A stretch of DNA of 64,000 bases from Gammaproteobacteria bacterium Ga0077536. Lineage in GTDB: Bacteria > Pseudomonadota > Gammaproteobacteria > Ga0077536. Positions 9,138-17,924 of the stretch are shown piece after piece. Both the position numbers and the translations under genes were made by a program. Under the pieces are notes generated by a model. It did no database searches, had not been told where the DNA came from, and worked only from the letters and a program-made list of their open reading frames with translations. The stretch spans positions 62,001 to 126,000 of the forward strand of contig LNEL01000050.1 of assembly GCA_001464935.1 (NCBI GenBank). Reading direction: 5' to 3'. Position 1 is the first letter of the stretch; every line of letters starts with the position of its first letter.

Positions 9138-10052
9138 ATGAACTACGAGACGATCATCTACACCACCGACGGCGCGATCGCGACAATCTGGCTGAATCGC
9201 CCGGACGATCTGAACACCATCGTGCCGCCGATGACAGACGAACTCGAGGCCGCCGTCGCGTGCGCCGTGCGCGACCAGGCCGTCAAGGTCATCGTGCTGC
9301 GCGGTGCGGGCCGCGCGTTCTGCGCAGGCTTCAATTTCAGCGGCGGCTTCCACCAGTGGGATGACCGCATCGCGTCGGCCGGCAGCTGGGATGCCGGCAA
9401 GGACTTCATTGCCGCGTGCTCGCCCGTCACCGGCTGGGTGCAGAAGTTCATGAGCCTGTGGCACAGCCCGAAGCCCGTCATCGCGATGGTGCACGGATGG
9501 GCGCTCGGCGGCGGCAGCGAGATGGCGCTGTGCGCAGATCTCGTGCTGATGAGCGAAGACGCGCGCATCGGCACGCCGTATTCGCGCATGTGGGGCTGCC
9601 ACCATGCAGGCATGTGGGTACATCGCCTGGGTCTGGCCAAAGCCAAGGAGCTCGCGCTGACCGGTCGTCCGCTGTCCGGCACCGAGGCCGTCGCCTGCGG
9701 CCTCGTGAACCGGGCCGTGCCCTTCGCCGAACTCGAGGTGGAAACTTACAAGCTCGCACACGAACTCGCGTCGATTCCGCTGTCACAGCTCGCGGCGATG
9801 AAGCTCGTCGTCAATCAGGCCTATGAGAACATGGGGCTCAAATCGACCCAGCTGCTCGGCTCCGTGCTCGACGGCCTGATGCGCAACACGCCGGAGGCAC
9901 TCGCCTTCATCGGGTTCGCGGAACAGGCCGGCGTACCCGCCGCCGTCGCCCAGCGGGATGCGCTGTTCGGCGACTATTCGCAGGCACCGGCTGATGGCAA
10001 ACCGGATCCGCGGCACAGCTACGCGGCGCCGCGTGCCGGAAAGCAGCCATAG
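9138..10052 (+). CDS. Enoyl-CoA hydratase/isomerase family protein
   Basis: Crotonase-fold enzyme of 304 residues, acting on CoA thioesters in fatty acid or aromatic acid degradation. The oxyanion-hole segments are visible as GRAFCAGFNFSGG (about 58-70) and HGWALGGGSEMALCADL (about 119-135). The YSRMWGCHHAGMWVHRLG segment lacks the usual acidic hydratase pair at the family position as far as can be judged, so hydratase, isomerase or hydrolase activity is open. GAGGA precedes the ATG by seven bases. It is monocistronic, and a dispersed repeat begins directly after its stop. Confidence 0.88.
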   Translation: MNYETIIYTTDGAIATIWLNRPDDLNTIVPPMTDELEAAVACAVRDQAVKVIVLRGAGRAFCAGFNFSGGFHQWDDRIASAGSWDAGKDFIAACSPVTGWVQKFMSLWHSPKPVIAMVHGWALGGGSEMALCADLVLMSEDARIGTPYSRMWGCHHAGMWVHRLGLAKAKELALTGRPLSGTEAVACGLVNRAVPFAELEVETYKLAHELASIPLSQLAAMKLVVNQAYENMGLKSTQLLGSVLDGLMRNTPEALAFIGFAEQAGVPAAVAQRDALFGDYSQAPADGKPDPRHSYAAPRAGKQP

Positions 10053-10242
10053 GTTGCTGTGAAAGTGCCTGCGCCTGGCACGAAGTAGCCCGGGAGTAGC
10101 GCGCAGCGCATATCCCGGGAGCGGCCTGTCAGTCGCCGCAGATCCCGGATTCCACTGCGTTGCACCCGGGCTACCCCGAGCTTGCGTGAACCTCGGTGAG
10201 GCAGCGGTCTCATGACCGTTGTGCTGACGCAGTAAGCCCGAC
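10053..10242 (+). repeat. Dispersed composite repeat, copy 1
   Basis: Starts with GGTTGCTGTGAAAG immediately after the stop of the enoyl-CoA hydratase gene. It holds a perfect 10-bp inverted pair GTAGCCCGGG (10085-10094) and CCCGGGCTAC (10165-10174), then GAGGCAG...TCATGACCG and a degenerate module GTGCTGACGCAGTAAGCCC. The same order of words recurs at 22781 and, in part, at 24087 and 36174. Confidence 0.8.
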
Positions 10243-10362
10243 ATGCAGCGCTTGATGACGTTGATCACCTGGCGATGTGTCGCGCGTGCACCTCGGGCCT
10301 ACCGGGTCGGAGCAGAGGACGAGGCTGGCAGCGTCAGCTTGACCGGTGTGACGGGACAGCAT

Positions 10363-11013
10363 TCAACGCTCTAAGCGCCGACAGGCATGGACGCCGTCTT
10401 CCCGCATCGAATTACGCAGGCCCCTTGCCCGAACCCGAAGCAGCCTGTCCAGCGCCTCTGTCGCCGCCTGCCGCAGCGCCGTCGCGGCGGGTTCCTGCAG
10501 CGCTGTCGATGGCAATCTGGCCTCGCGGCGCGGGGCGCTGGAGGCGTCGGCGATGACGAGAGACAGGTGCGGGGCCACGCTGTGCACTGCGTGAAAGATC
10601 CGGTCCGGCGCCCCGATGGCGTAAGGGATGCCGGCACGTACGTCGAGGACGCCAGCCTGCAAAACCTGCCCGTCTGCACGACATTCCCACGGCATCCTGT
10701 AGAGCAGCGCGTCGTCGCCGCCCGTGCAGGCCATGGGTAGTACGGCGATGGGGTAGCGATGATCGTGCATCGCGGTGCGCAGGCCGGGCGCTGCGAACCT
10801 GTGCAGTGCCACCAGGTACCTGACGCGCGTGTCGCTCGCGATCAGCGAGTCGCGGCATGCCAATCGCTCATAGGCGTGGTCGGCAGCTCGATCGATGACC
10901 CTGTCGCCTGACCAGCTCGAAGACGCGTCGAGCTTGGCGCGAATCGCGGGCAGAAAACTGTTCAGATCGCGCAAAAGCCTGGAATCGGCTGGCGACTGAG
11001 TGGGCGAGTTCAT
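10363..11013 (-). CDS. Cupin-like hypothetical protein (216 aa)
   Basis: Cytosolic protein without a signal peptide. A central region reads HRFAAPGLRTAMHDHRYPIAVLP and later DRIFHAVHSVAPHLSLVIAD, with histidines at 83, 85, 141 and 144. This resembles the paired histidine layout of cupins and cysteine-dioxygenase-like proteins, so a metal site is plausible but unproven. The start is 12 bases after the stop of the 78-residue membrane protein, so the two are probably an operon. The C-terminus is Arg-rich. Confidence 0.65.
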   Translation of the reverse strand: MNSPTQSPADSRLLRDLNSFLPAIRAKLDASSSWSGDRVIDRAADHAYERLACRDSLIASDTRVRYLVALHRFAAPGLRTAMHDHRYPIAVLPMACTGGDDALLYRMPWECRADGQVLQAGVLDVRAGIPYAIGAPDRIFHAVHSVAPHLSLVIADASSAPRREARLPSTALQEPAATALRQAATEALDRLLRVRARGLRNSMREDGVHACRRLER

Positions 11014-11025
11014 GGCGTCACAGGG

Positions 11026-11262
11026 TCAGTCGAACGGACCGTCCGACCGGTTGTCACGCTCCCAGTGATGTGCCGTTGCGCGCGGCGGCAGCCCCAGCAC
11101 CACACGCATCTCCGCGATCTCGCGTTCAAGCCTGTCGAGGCGCGCCATGGCTTCGGTCTGCATGACTTGAGAGGCTGCCCGCAGTGCGTGGATCTGCTTG
11201 TTCAACACAACGATCAACACCAGGCCCAGACCGATCAGCACCTGCATGACTGCCAGCATCAT
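11026..11262 (-). CDS. Small membrane-anchored coiled-coil protein (78 aa)
   Basis: A single N-terminal hydrophobic segment (VLIGLGLVLIVVLNKQ, about 8-22) is followed by a charged helix (QVMQTEAMARLDRLEREIAE) likely to form a coiled coil, and a short polar tail. Type and length recall small inner-membrane proteins of unknown role. AGGA lies about 12 bases before the ATG, a weak site. It is followed closely by the cupin-like gene at 10363-11013. Confidence 0.6.
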   Translation of the reverse strand: MMLAVMQVLIGLGLVLIVVLNKQIHALRAASQVMQTEAMARLDRLEREIAEMRVVLGLPPRATAHHWERDNRSDGPFD

Positions 11263-11645
11263 TTCGAGGAGTTCCTGCTATCAGATGAAGCCACGGGTGA
11301 TTCCCGACGTGCCGATACTACGGGCTGTGCGCAGAGGCGGGCGTCGGGGCCATGAGCCCCACCTGGGTCCCGTTGGCTTCACCAAAGGTAGACCACGGCC
11401 GTCGTACGCGCGAGATCTGGAAGCCGAACTTTGAACACCGGCGTTGCGCGACCTGTGACATCCGTCTACACAGGGGTGAACAGGCATCGAAGCAGATAAT
11501 CGTCCGGGGTGTCGATCAACGACGCCGGTATTCGACTACAGACCTGATCAACCCGGTATGCGGCGACATTTGCCGTGTGCAGACGGCGCGCATCTGGCGG
11601 ATTCAGGACGAACCGTAAGGGGCCGCCGCCGCAAAGGAGGTTCAA
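11263..11645. other. Divergent intergenic region
   Basis: 383 bases between the start of the 78-residue membrane protein and the start of the DUF899 gene. It must hold both promoters. No repeat, RNA or credible small gene was recognised. Confidence 0.4.
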
Positions 11646-12440
11646 ATGAAAGTGACCAATGACAACGACCAGACGCATGGCACTGCGCTGCAAGGGATGA
11701 GCACGCCGCCCGTCGTGTCCCCGGCAGAATGGGCCGTGGCGCACCAGCAGATGCTCGTGAAGGAAAAAGCGCTGGTGCGGGCGCGCGACGCACTGGCCGC
11801 CGAACGCCGCCGCATGCCGTGGATGGCCGTCGACCGGGCGTATGTATTCGAGGGGCCGCAGGGCAAGTTGCGGCTGGTCGACCTGTTCGAAGGCCGGCGA
11901 CAGCTGATTGTCTATCGCGCGTTCTTCGAACCCGGCGTGTTCGGCTGGCCGGACCACGCCTGCCGCGGCTGCTCGCTCTGCGCCGATCAGGTGGCTCATC
12001 TCACGCATCTGAACGCCCGCGACACCACCCTCGTGTACGCCTCGCGCGCGCCGCAGCAGGACATCCAGCGCCTGAAGGCACGCATGGGCTGGACGATGCC
12101 GTGGGTCACGATCACCGACGGCTTCGATGCCGATTTCGGCGTCGACGAATGGCATGGCCACAATGTGTTCATCCGAGATCGGGACCAGGTGTTCCGCACC
12201 TACTTCGTCAATGCTCGTGGCGACGAAGCGATGGGCTCGACCTGGAGCTACCTCGACATCACGCCGCTCGGTCGCCAGGAATCCTGGGAGGACTCACCTG
12301 CCGGCTATCCCCAGACCCCACCGTACACATGGTGGAACTGGCACGACACCTACGACAGCGCAGGTGGGCCCGATCCGGCCTGGGTCGCGGTGTCGGACGC
12401 CGGCGTTGCCGCGTTCCGCGCGCACGACGCAGAGACGTGA
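11646..12440 (+). CDS. DUF899 family thioredoxin-like protein
   Basis: 264 residues. The segment RAFFEPGVFGWPDHACRGCSLCADQVAHL is the cysteine-bearing loop expected for this thioredoxin-fold family, with CRGCSLC giving three close cysteines near 103-108. The end, QTPPYTWWNWHDTYD, is also family-like. No signal peptide, so cytosolic. A strong site AAAGGAGG stands five bases before the ATG, implying good translation. The function of the family is not established; a redox role is inferred from the fold. It appears to be monocistronic. Confidence 0.85.
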   Translation: MKVTNDNDQTHGTALQGMSTPPVVSPAEWAVAHQQMLVKEKALVRARDALAAERRRMPWMAVDRAYVFEGPQGKLRLVDLFEGRRQLIVYRAFFEPGVFGWPDHACRGCSLCADQVAHLTHLNARDTTLVYASRAPQQDIQRLKARMGWTMPWVTITDGFDADFGVDEWHGHNVFIRDRDQVFRTYFVNARGDEAMGSTWSYLDITPLGRQESWEDSPAGYPQTPPYTWWNWHDTYDSAGGPDPAWVAVSDAGVAAFRAHDAET

Positions 12441-12667
12441 ACTGCGCGACACCCGCTTGAGGCCACCGCCGACCGGATCACGAAGTCCGGCATGGATGGA
12501 CACGAAGGGCGCGCATTCAGGACGCCATCCCCGCGAGCCGGCTCTCGTCGCCGCCGCGCTGTCATGCAGCGCCGCGGCCACGTCGACCGCGCTCGCCGGC
12601 GGCGCAGGGGAAGCTCGGCCTTTCGGGTGCAGCTGACCATCCCGCGCCCGTCGCGAACGCGGTGTAC

Positions 12668-13402
12668 TCATCCGCGAGGTCGTCGCCGCCGCAGCGCAAG
12701 CGTGAGCAAGGCGGCGCCGAGCAGCGGCAGCGCACCTGGCAGCGGGATCGCCGACAACGTGATGTTGTCGAGTCCGCCGGTGTCGAGATCCGCCGAGTCA
12801 TTGAGCCATTCAGAGATGATTGTCAGCCGCGTGCGCGTCGCGAACAGCGCGTCGAACTCGCCCGGCGTCAGGGGTCGTACCGAGGTGCTTGCGAGCTGCC
12901 AGCCTGCGTCCTCGAACAGCGGGACATCGTAGTGCTTCCAGTCGCCATCGATCGTCGGCAGATCGCCCGTCGCGAACACGAGCGTGCCGCCAGCGGTTTC
13001 GATCGTGACCAGCGGCGCCGTCGCACTGCCGTACACACCATCGCCACCATTGCGTTCGACCAGCACATCGAACGAGAGCGTCTGCCCCGGTGCGAACAGG
13101 CTGCTGAACGAGACGGGTGGTGCAACGCGCGCGGCAGTGTCCGAACTCGGATCCTGCGTGCGGATGTAGCCCCCCGGATTGCCGTTGGCCGCAAGGTGTT
13201 CGATGGTCAGCGACGTACTGCCGAGTGCGCACACGCCGGGGTTGGGACAGGCCAGACCCGACCATCCTTCGGCGTCGTCATCGAAAGTCGCCACAGCGAC
13301 AACCGCAGCGTGAACCCCGGTGGCGCCCAGCAGGACCGCACTGACGAACAGCAGGACCAGCACGTTGCGCACGTGCGACGGAGATAGCTGAAACAGGCGC
13401 AT
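12668..13402 (-). CDS. PEP-CTERM exported protein with laminin-B-like domain
   Basis: 244 residues from the ATG at 13402, which has GGGAGG five bases upstream; the longer frame to 13558 is not needed. Signal peptide: NVLVLLFVSAVLLGATGVHA. The body (ATFDDDAEGWSG, PGGYIRTQDPSSD, WKHYDVPLFEDAGW, LDNITLSA) has the layout of a laminin-B/galactose-binding-like beta sandwich. The C-terminus AIPLPGALPLLGAALLTLAL with RRRRPRG is a sorting signal of the VPLPA kind. It is likely anchored or exported through an exosortase system encoded elsewhere. Confidence 0.85.
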   Translation of the reverse strand: MRLFQLSPSHVRNVLVLLFVSAVLLGATGVHAAVVAVATFDDDAEGWSGLACPNPGVCALGSTSLTIEHLAANGNPGGYIRTQDPSSDTAARVAPPVSFSSLFAPGQTLSFDVLVERNGGDGVYGSATAPLVTIETAGGTLVFATGDLPTIDGDWKHYDVPLFEDAGWQLASTSVRPLTPGEFDALFATRTRLTIISEWLNDSADLDTGGLDNITLSAIPLPGALPLLGAALLTLALRRRRPRG

Positions 13403-13868
13403 TGAAACCTCCCGAAGAAATCGGTTCGGATACTGCGACCAGTCCCTGATGAAGACCGTCGGCGTAGCGCTGGGCTGCGCCGGGTCTGGTGCCGGCCCTC
13501 GTGGCCGGCGTCGAGCAGGCACAAGACAGACATCTTGCGAGCTCGGCGCGATGGACATCTCAAGCGTGGTTCAAGCCCGGCGAAGAAGCAAATCCGCATG
13601 GCGCGGTTCGGTACTATTTCCGCTACCGGTCAGGAACGCGCGTGAATCGCCAACAGGCGGGCAACGCCACGGCCGCTGTCACCGGGCGCTGTCTGCCGAC
13701 CTGGAGCGGGTTTGGCATGGGCCCGGCATCGGGCAAGCGAAAGCGCTGCAGCGCACTCAACTGACGCCCGGACCACCCTGGTGTCATGCGCTGCCGACGC
13801 GCGTCCGGCAAAAGCATCGGAGCCGCCGTCGGCAAGGTATATTGGCGCACCGAAGCGGGAGCGCGCGC
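13403..13868. other. Intergenic region upstream of the SDR gene
   Basis: 466 bases. An open plus-strand frame runs through it into the SDR gene, but its residues are Arg/Pro-rich and the SDR fold starts at 13869. Short alternative frames have no ribosome site. Promoters for both divergent genes must lie here. Confidence 0.4.
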
Positions 13869-14543
13869 ATGGCATGTGTACTGATCACGGGGGCGGATCG
13901 CGGGATCGGCGCGGCGCTGGCGCACGCGTATCAGCGGCGCGGCGACCGGGCGATCGCCGCCTGCCTCGGCGATGGACTGACGCTGGCTGCGGCCGGCATC
14001 GAGGTCGCGGCGCACGTCGACGTCACGTCGATGCCGACGCTCGAGGCCTTGCGAAAACACCTCGACGGCACGCGCATCGATATCCTGATCAGCAATGCCG
14101 GCGCCTTTCACCCGGACAGTTTCGATCGGCTGGATTTTTCCGCGATGCAACGGCTTTACGACATCAATGCGCTGGGGCCGCTGCGCGTCGCTGCCGCGCT
14201 GACCCCGTTGATGGGTGAGGGCGGCAAGCTCGGCATCCTGACCAGTCGCGTCGGCTCGCTGGGCGACAACGCGACGGGTGGCATGTACGGCTATCGCATG
14301 TCCAAGAGTGCGGCCAACCAGCTCGGCCTCAACCTTCATCACGAACTGAAGCCTCGTGGCATCGCGGTGATGCTGTTGCACCCCGGCCAGGTTGCGACCG
14401 ACATGACGCGTGAACTCGCCGCGCTCGGTGACTTCATCACGCCGGATGAATCCGCAGCCGGCCTCGTTCGCCAGCTCGATGCCCTGAACGCCGCGACGCC
14501 GCCGGAATTCCGGCATGCGAACGGCATGCTGTTGCCCTGGTAG
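13869..14543 (+). CDS. Short-chain dehydrogenase/reductase
   Basis: 224 residues. Cofactor motif TGADRGIG at 7-14, NAG at 76-78, catalytic Ser in LTSRVGS near 126 and YGYRMSK with Tyr142 and Lys146. The start at 13869 puts the first beta strand right at the N-terminus; upstream residues of the open frame are not family-like. It is slightly shorter than most SDRs. It is followed after 19 bases by two glutathione-transferase-like genes and another SDR, so a four-gene unit is likely. NAD(P) preference and substrate are unknown. Confidence 0.88.
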   Translation: MACVLITGADRGIGAALAHAYQRRGDRAIAACLGDGLTLAAAGIEVAAHVDVTSMPTLEALRKHLDGTRIDILISNAGAFHPDSFDRLDFSAMQRLYDINALGPLRVAAALTPLMGEGGKLGILTSRVGSLGDNATGGMYGYRMSKSAANQLGLNLHHELKPRGIAVMLLHPGQVATDMTRELAALGDFITPDESAAGLVRQLDALNAATPPEFRHANGMLLPW

Positions 14544-14562
14544 ACACGGGAGTTCACCAGTC

Positions 14563-15282
14563 GTGATCAAAGTATTCGGCCTCGCGAAGACCTGGGATTT
14601 CCCCGATGCCAGCCCCTATGTCTGCAAGCTCGTGATGTGGCTGCGGCTGGCAGGCCTCGATTACGAACTGCACTACGTGCCGTGGCCGTCGATGATCGAA
14701 CGCGCGCCGCGCCGCAGCGTGCCGTGGATCGAAGATGCCGACGGCGAGATCATCCACGACTCCCAACGCATCATCGACCGGCTGACAGTGAAGCGGCAGC
14801 TCGAGCTGGACGCCCATCTCGATGCGCGGCAACGGGCGCAGATGCGGGCGTGGCAGCGGCTGCTCGAAGATCACTACTACTGGGCCGCGCTGGTACAGAT
14901 GCGCTGGGTCGAAGATCACAACTGGGAGATCTACAGGCGCGAACTCGCCGCCGAACTCGAGCCGTCACCCGAAGTCGAGCAGTTCTTCCAGGAGATCCGC
15001 GACTATCTCGTCGGCGAATTCCGCGGGCACGCAGTTGGCAAGATGACGCTCGACGAAGTGCGCGCGGTCGCCCGTGAAGACCTCGATGCGCTGGACGAGT
15101 GGCTGGGCGACAGCCCCTACTTCATGGGACCGCGCCCGACGAGCATCGACGCCATGCTGTATGCCTGCCTGCTGCAGACCTATGCGACACCCTGCACGTC
15201 GCCGACGGTGACGTATGCGCGCACGAAGACGCGCCTCGAAGCCTATTTCAACCGTCTGCACGCGGCCTACTGGGCGCCCTGA
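14563..15282 (+). CDS. Glutathione S-transferase-like protein (metaxin/FAX type), copy 1
   Basis: 239 residues from a GTG at 14563, with GGGAG 11 bases upstream. The thioredoxin-like N-terminus reads VIKVFGLAKTWDFPDASPYVCKLVMWLRLAGLDYE. A cis-proline region RSVPWIEDADG and an Asp-Ser pair (HDSQRII) follow as in the family. The helical C-domain ends with LDALDEWLGDSPYFMGPRPTSIDAMLYA. The type is that of metaxin/FAX-like transferases, which often act on xenobiotics or hydrophobic intermediates. It sits in a run of SDR, GST, GST, SDR. Confidence 0.8.
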   Translation: MIKVFGLAKTWDFPDASPYVCKLVMWLRLAGLDYELHYVPWPSMIERAPRRSVPWIEDADGEIIHDSQRIIDRLTVKRQLELDAHLDARQRAQMRAWQRLLEDHYYWAALVQMRWVEDHNWEIYRRELAAELEPSPEVEQFFQEIRDYLVGEFRGHAVGKMTLDEVRAVAREDLDALDEWLGDSPYFMGPRPTSIDAMLYACLLQTYATPCTSPTVTYARTKTRLEAYFNRLHAAYWAP

Positions 15283-15304
15283 GTCTGCGGAGAATCTCAG
15301 CACC

Positions 15305-16045
15305 ATGATCACGCTGTACGGCCACGTGCCCGCCTGGGGCATCCCGGATCTGAGCCCCTTCGTCACTGCGATCGATCTGTACCTGCGGATGACCGGCCTG
15401 CCGTACCGGCTGATCACCGGTGACCTCGGCACCGCGCCGAAGGGCAAACTGCCGTACATCGAGGACGGCAACCGGGTCATCGCCGACACCAGCTTCATCC
15501 TCGAATATCTGAAGCAGCAGTATGGCAATCCGCTCGACGGCAGGCTCGGCGCACGGGATGAAGCGGTCCGTCTGATGCTCTGGCGCATGATGGACGAGAG
15601 TTTCTACTGGTACCTCGTGCAGGGCCGGTATCGGCGCGATGGGGACTTCGCGCGCTACGACCCGCTGTGGGGGCAGTTCTTCGGGCACCTGTCGGCAGCC
15701 GAACAGCGGGCGGCGATTGCAGACGCGCGTCATCGCCTGTTGACCGAGTTCTACCAGTCGGGCCGCGGTCGGCTCAGCTGGGAAGAAGTCGAACACATGG
15801 GGTGCTGCGAGATCGACGCGGTGCTCGGCTGGCTGGGCACGCAACCCTATCTCTTCGGCGACGCGCCGACCTCCGCCGACTGCGCGGTGCATGCCTTTTT
15901 CCAGGGCCTGATCTATGTGCCGTTCGACAACGGCATCAAGGCCCACGCGCTCGCGCAACCTGCGCTGGTTGCCTACATGGCGCGGATCTCGGAACACTAC
16001 TATCCGCATTTGCGCGCTGCGCAGAAGGAATTTGCCGATGCCTGA
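15305..16045 (+). CDS. Glutathione S-transferase-like protein (metaxin/FAX type), copy 2
   Basis: 246 residues, starting at MITLYGHVPAWGIPDLSPF, with GGAG about ten bases upstream of the ATG. The layout matches copy 1: cis-proline segment KGKLPYIEDGN, the ADTSFILEYL stretch, and the C-terminal EIDAVLGWLGTQPYLFGDAP. The two copies are clearly diverged, so the tandem is old or the substrates differ. It ends eight bases inside the following SDR gene, which points to coupled translation. Confidence 0.8.
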   Translation: MITLYGHVPAWGIPDLSPFVTAIDLYLRMTGLPYRLITGDLGTAPKGKLPYIEDGNRVIADTSFILEYLKQQYGNPLDGRLGARDEAVRLMLWRMMDESFYWYLVQGRYRRDGDFARYDPLWGQFFGHLSAAEQRAAIADARHRLLTEFYQSGRGRLSWEEVEHMGCCEIDAVLGWLGTQPYLFGDAPTSADCAVHAFFQGLIYVPFDNGIKAHALAQPALVAYMARISEHYYPHLRAAQKEFADA

Positions 16046-16826
16046 CCTGATACTCGCCGGACGCCCGGCCCTCGTGACCGGTGGTGCCTCCGGCCTCGGC
16101 CGCGCAGCAGCCGTGCTGCTCGCCGCCCATGGCGCAGAAGTGATGGTGGGCGACATCGATGTCGCCGCTGGCGAGGCCGTGGTGGCCGAAATCAACGCCG
16201 CGGGTGGCAAGGCGCACTTCCGGCGCAGCGATGTGACCGATCGCGCCGATGTGCGGCGGATGGTCGCCGACGCCGGCGACACGATGGGCGGTCTGTCCAT
16301 CCTGATGAACAACGCGATGTCCAATCCGCGCGACGACTACGGTGTCGACGAGCGCTGGGACACGATGATCGAGAGCGGCCTGTCCGCGTACTGGGCCGCC
16401 GCCACCGCGGCCGAGCCGCTGCTGATCCGTTCCGGTCACGGCAGCATCGTGCAGATTGCGTCAATTGCCGGTGCGCGCATGGGCATCGAGTTCGCAAGCG
16501 AAGCGTACTGTGCGGCCAAGGCGGGCATCCTCGGTCTGACGCGCAAGCTCGCGAAGCGGCTCGGCCCGCAGGGCGTGCGCGTGAACTGCATTGCCCCCGG
16601 CGTGATCAAGACACCGCGCCTGCGGTGGTCAGGTTCCGACGAACCTGAATTCGCGCGCCGCGCGCGCAAGGTCACGCCGCTGCAGCGCCTCGGGCGCGCG
16701 GAAGAAGTCGCCGAACTGGTGCTGTTCCTCGCATCCGACCGCGCGAGTTTCATCACCGGCCAGGACATTGCGATCGACGGCGGGCTGTCGATAGCGACGA
16801 TGTTCGAATCGGTCGACCTCCCCTGA
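16038..16826 (+). CDS. Short-chain dehydrogenase/reductase with C-terminal IDGG motif
   Basis: 262 residues, FabG-like. Motifs: TGGASGLG at 14-21, Asp near 65 (RSDVTD), NNAM at 91-94, Ser near 142, AYCAAKAG with Tyr157 and Lys161, PGVIKTP and the end TGQDIAIDGGLS. The start overlaps the stop of the second GST by eight bases, with AAGGA eight bases before the ATG. Likely oxidises or reduces an alcohol or ketone in the same pathway as the neighbouring GSTs. Confidence 0.88.
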   Translation: MPDLILAGRPALVTGGASGLGRAAAVLLAAHGAEVMVGDIDVAAGEAVVAEINAAGGKAHFRRSDVTDRADVRRMVADAGDTMGGLSILMNNAMSNPRDDYGVDERWDTMIESGLSAYWAAATAAEPLLIRSGHGSIVQIASIAGARMGIEFASEAYCAAKAGILGLTRKLAKRLGPQGVRVNCIAPGVIKTPRLRWSGSDEPEFARRARKVTPLQRLGRAEEVAELVLFLASDRASFITGQDIAIDGGLSIATMFESVDLP

Positions 16827-16955
16827 GCGGCACGGCACCTGGCCAATGACCGGACTTCGGGACACCCGCCCGCTGCGCGTCGCCTCACCGGTCGCGACGA
16901 AGGCCCTGGGTCGTCGGACGCGTCGGCGGGCTTCGGCGCTGAGCGGACATCCGTC

Positions 16956-17453
16956 GTGATTCGAGCAGCCCTTCCCGACGACTTCGAGCGCATGCTCGCC
17001 ATCATCAACGACGCGGCGCTGGCGTATCGCGGCGTCATTCCCGATGACTGCTGGCATGAACCCTACATGTCAGCGCGTGCGCTGCGCGGCGAAATCGCCG
17101 ATGACGTGCGCTTCTGGGTGCTGGAGGACGACGAGGCGATACAGGGCGTCATGGGCATCCAGGACCGGCAGGAGGTCACGCTCGTGCGCCACGCCTATAC
17201 CGCCACCGCGGTTCGTCACCGCGGCATCGGCAGTCAACTGCTCCGCCATCTCGAGTCGCTGACCGCGCAACCGATGCTGATCGGCACCTGGGCGGCAGCC
17301 GTGTGGGCCATCCGCTTCTACTGCAATCGTGGCTACAGCGTCGTCGCGACGGCCGAAAAGGACCAGCTGCTGCAGCGCTATTGGCGCGTGCCCGAGCGAC
17401 AGCGGGACGCGTCGGTCGTGCTCGCCGACAGCCGCTGGCCCGGCGCCGCATGA
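16956..17453 (+). CDS. GNAT family N-acetyltransferase
   Basis: 165 residues from a GTG start. The acetyl-CoA loop is VRHRGIGSQLLRHLESL (about 86-102), preceded by a beta strand bearing VTLVRHAYTATA and followed by AIRFYCNRGYSVVA. Substrate unknown. It overlaps the phosphatase gene by four bases (ATGA), so the two are coupled. A 129-base gap separates it from the SDR upstream, with no recognisable feature. Confidence 0.85.
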   Translation: MIRAALPDDFERMLAIINDAALAYRGVIPDDCWHEPYMSARALRGEIADDVRFWVLEDDEAIQGVMGIQDRQEVTLVRHAYTATAVRHRGIGSQLLRHLESLTAQPMLIGTWAAAVWAIRFYCNRGYSVVATAEKDQLLQRYWRVPERQRDASVVLADSRWPGAA

Positions 17454-17875
17454 TCCGTCTTCGTCGCGTGCTCTTCCTCAGCCAGCCGCGCGCGGAGGCG
17501 ATGCGCCCGCCGCGCGAGGCAGCCATGATCTCCATCACCGACGTCGGCAAGCCGGCTGTCCGCCTGCGGCAGGGCTGGGCCGCCGTTCATCGCGTCAGCT
17601 TCGACGACTTCGATCCCGCAGACGAAGGCATGCTCGAGGACGAGGTCGAGTACGTGCCGCTGTCGGTCGACCAGGCGCAGCAACTTGCCGCGTTCATCGA
17701 TGACATCGCCGGCCGCTGCTCCAGTCTGGTGGTTCACTGCCGCTACGGCCAGTCGCGTTCCGCGGCGGTGGCGAAGGCCGTTTGCGACGCGCACGGCCTG
17801 TCCTTTCCGGTTGGCTACGAGATGCACAATCCGTACGTGTGGCGCACGGTGGGGGACGCGTTGCGCGTGCGCTGA
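17450..17875 (+). CDS. Dual-specificity/tyrosine phosphatase-like protein
   Basis: 141 residues. The signature VVHCRYGQSRSAAVA gives the C-x5-R loop (Cys97, Arg103), and an upstream acidic loop EVEYVPLSVDQ could supply the general acid. No signal peptide. The ATG overlaps the stop of the acetyltransferase gene (ATGA), so translation should be coupled. Similar small phosphatase-like proteins are often called predicted protein tyrosine phosphatases; the real substrate is not known. Confidence 0.78.
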   Translation: MIRLRRVLFLSQPRAEAMRPPREAAMISITDVGKPAVRLRQGWAAVHRVSFDDFDPADEGMLEDEVEYVPLSVDQAQQLAAFIDDIAGRCSSLVVHCRYGQSRSAAVAKAVCDAHGLSFPVGYEMHNPYVWRTVGDALRVR

Positions 17876-17924
17876 GGCAGCGGGAGTTGCGTCGCGCGGC
17901 ATGACCGCAACGTGCTGCCTGCGT

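Noticed and set aside
13449..13868. N-terminal extension of the SDR
   Set aside because: Extra residues are Arg/Pro-rich and not SDR-like; the fold begins at the ATG at 13869.
14563..16045. Lignin beta-etherase (LigE/LigF-like) assignment for the two GSTs
   Set aside because: The N-terminal segments fit the metaxin/FAX type better, and no other lignin-pathway gene is nearby.
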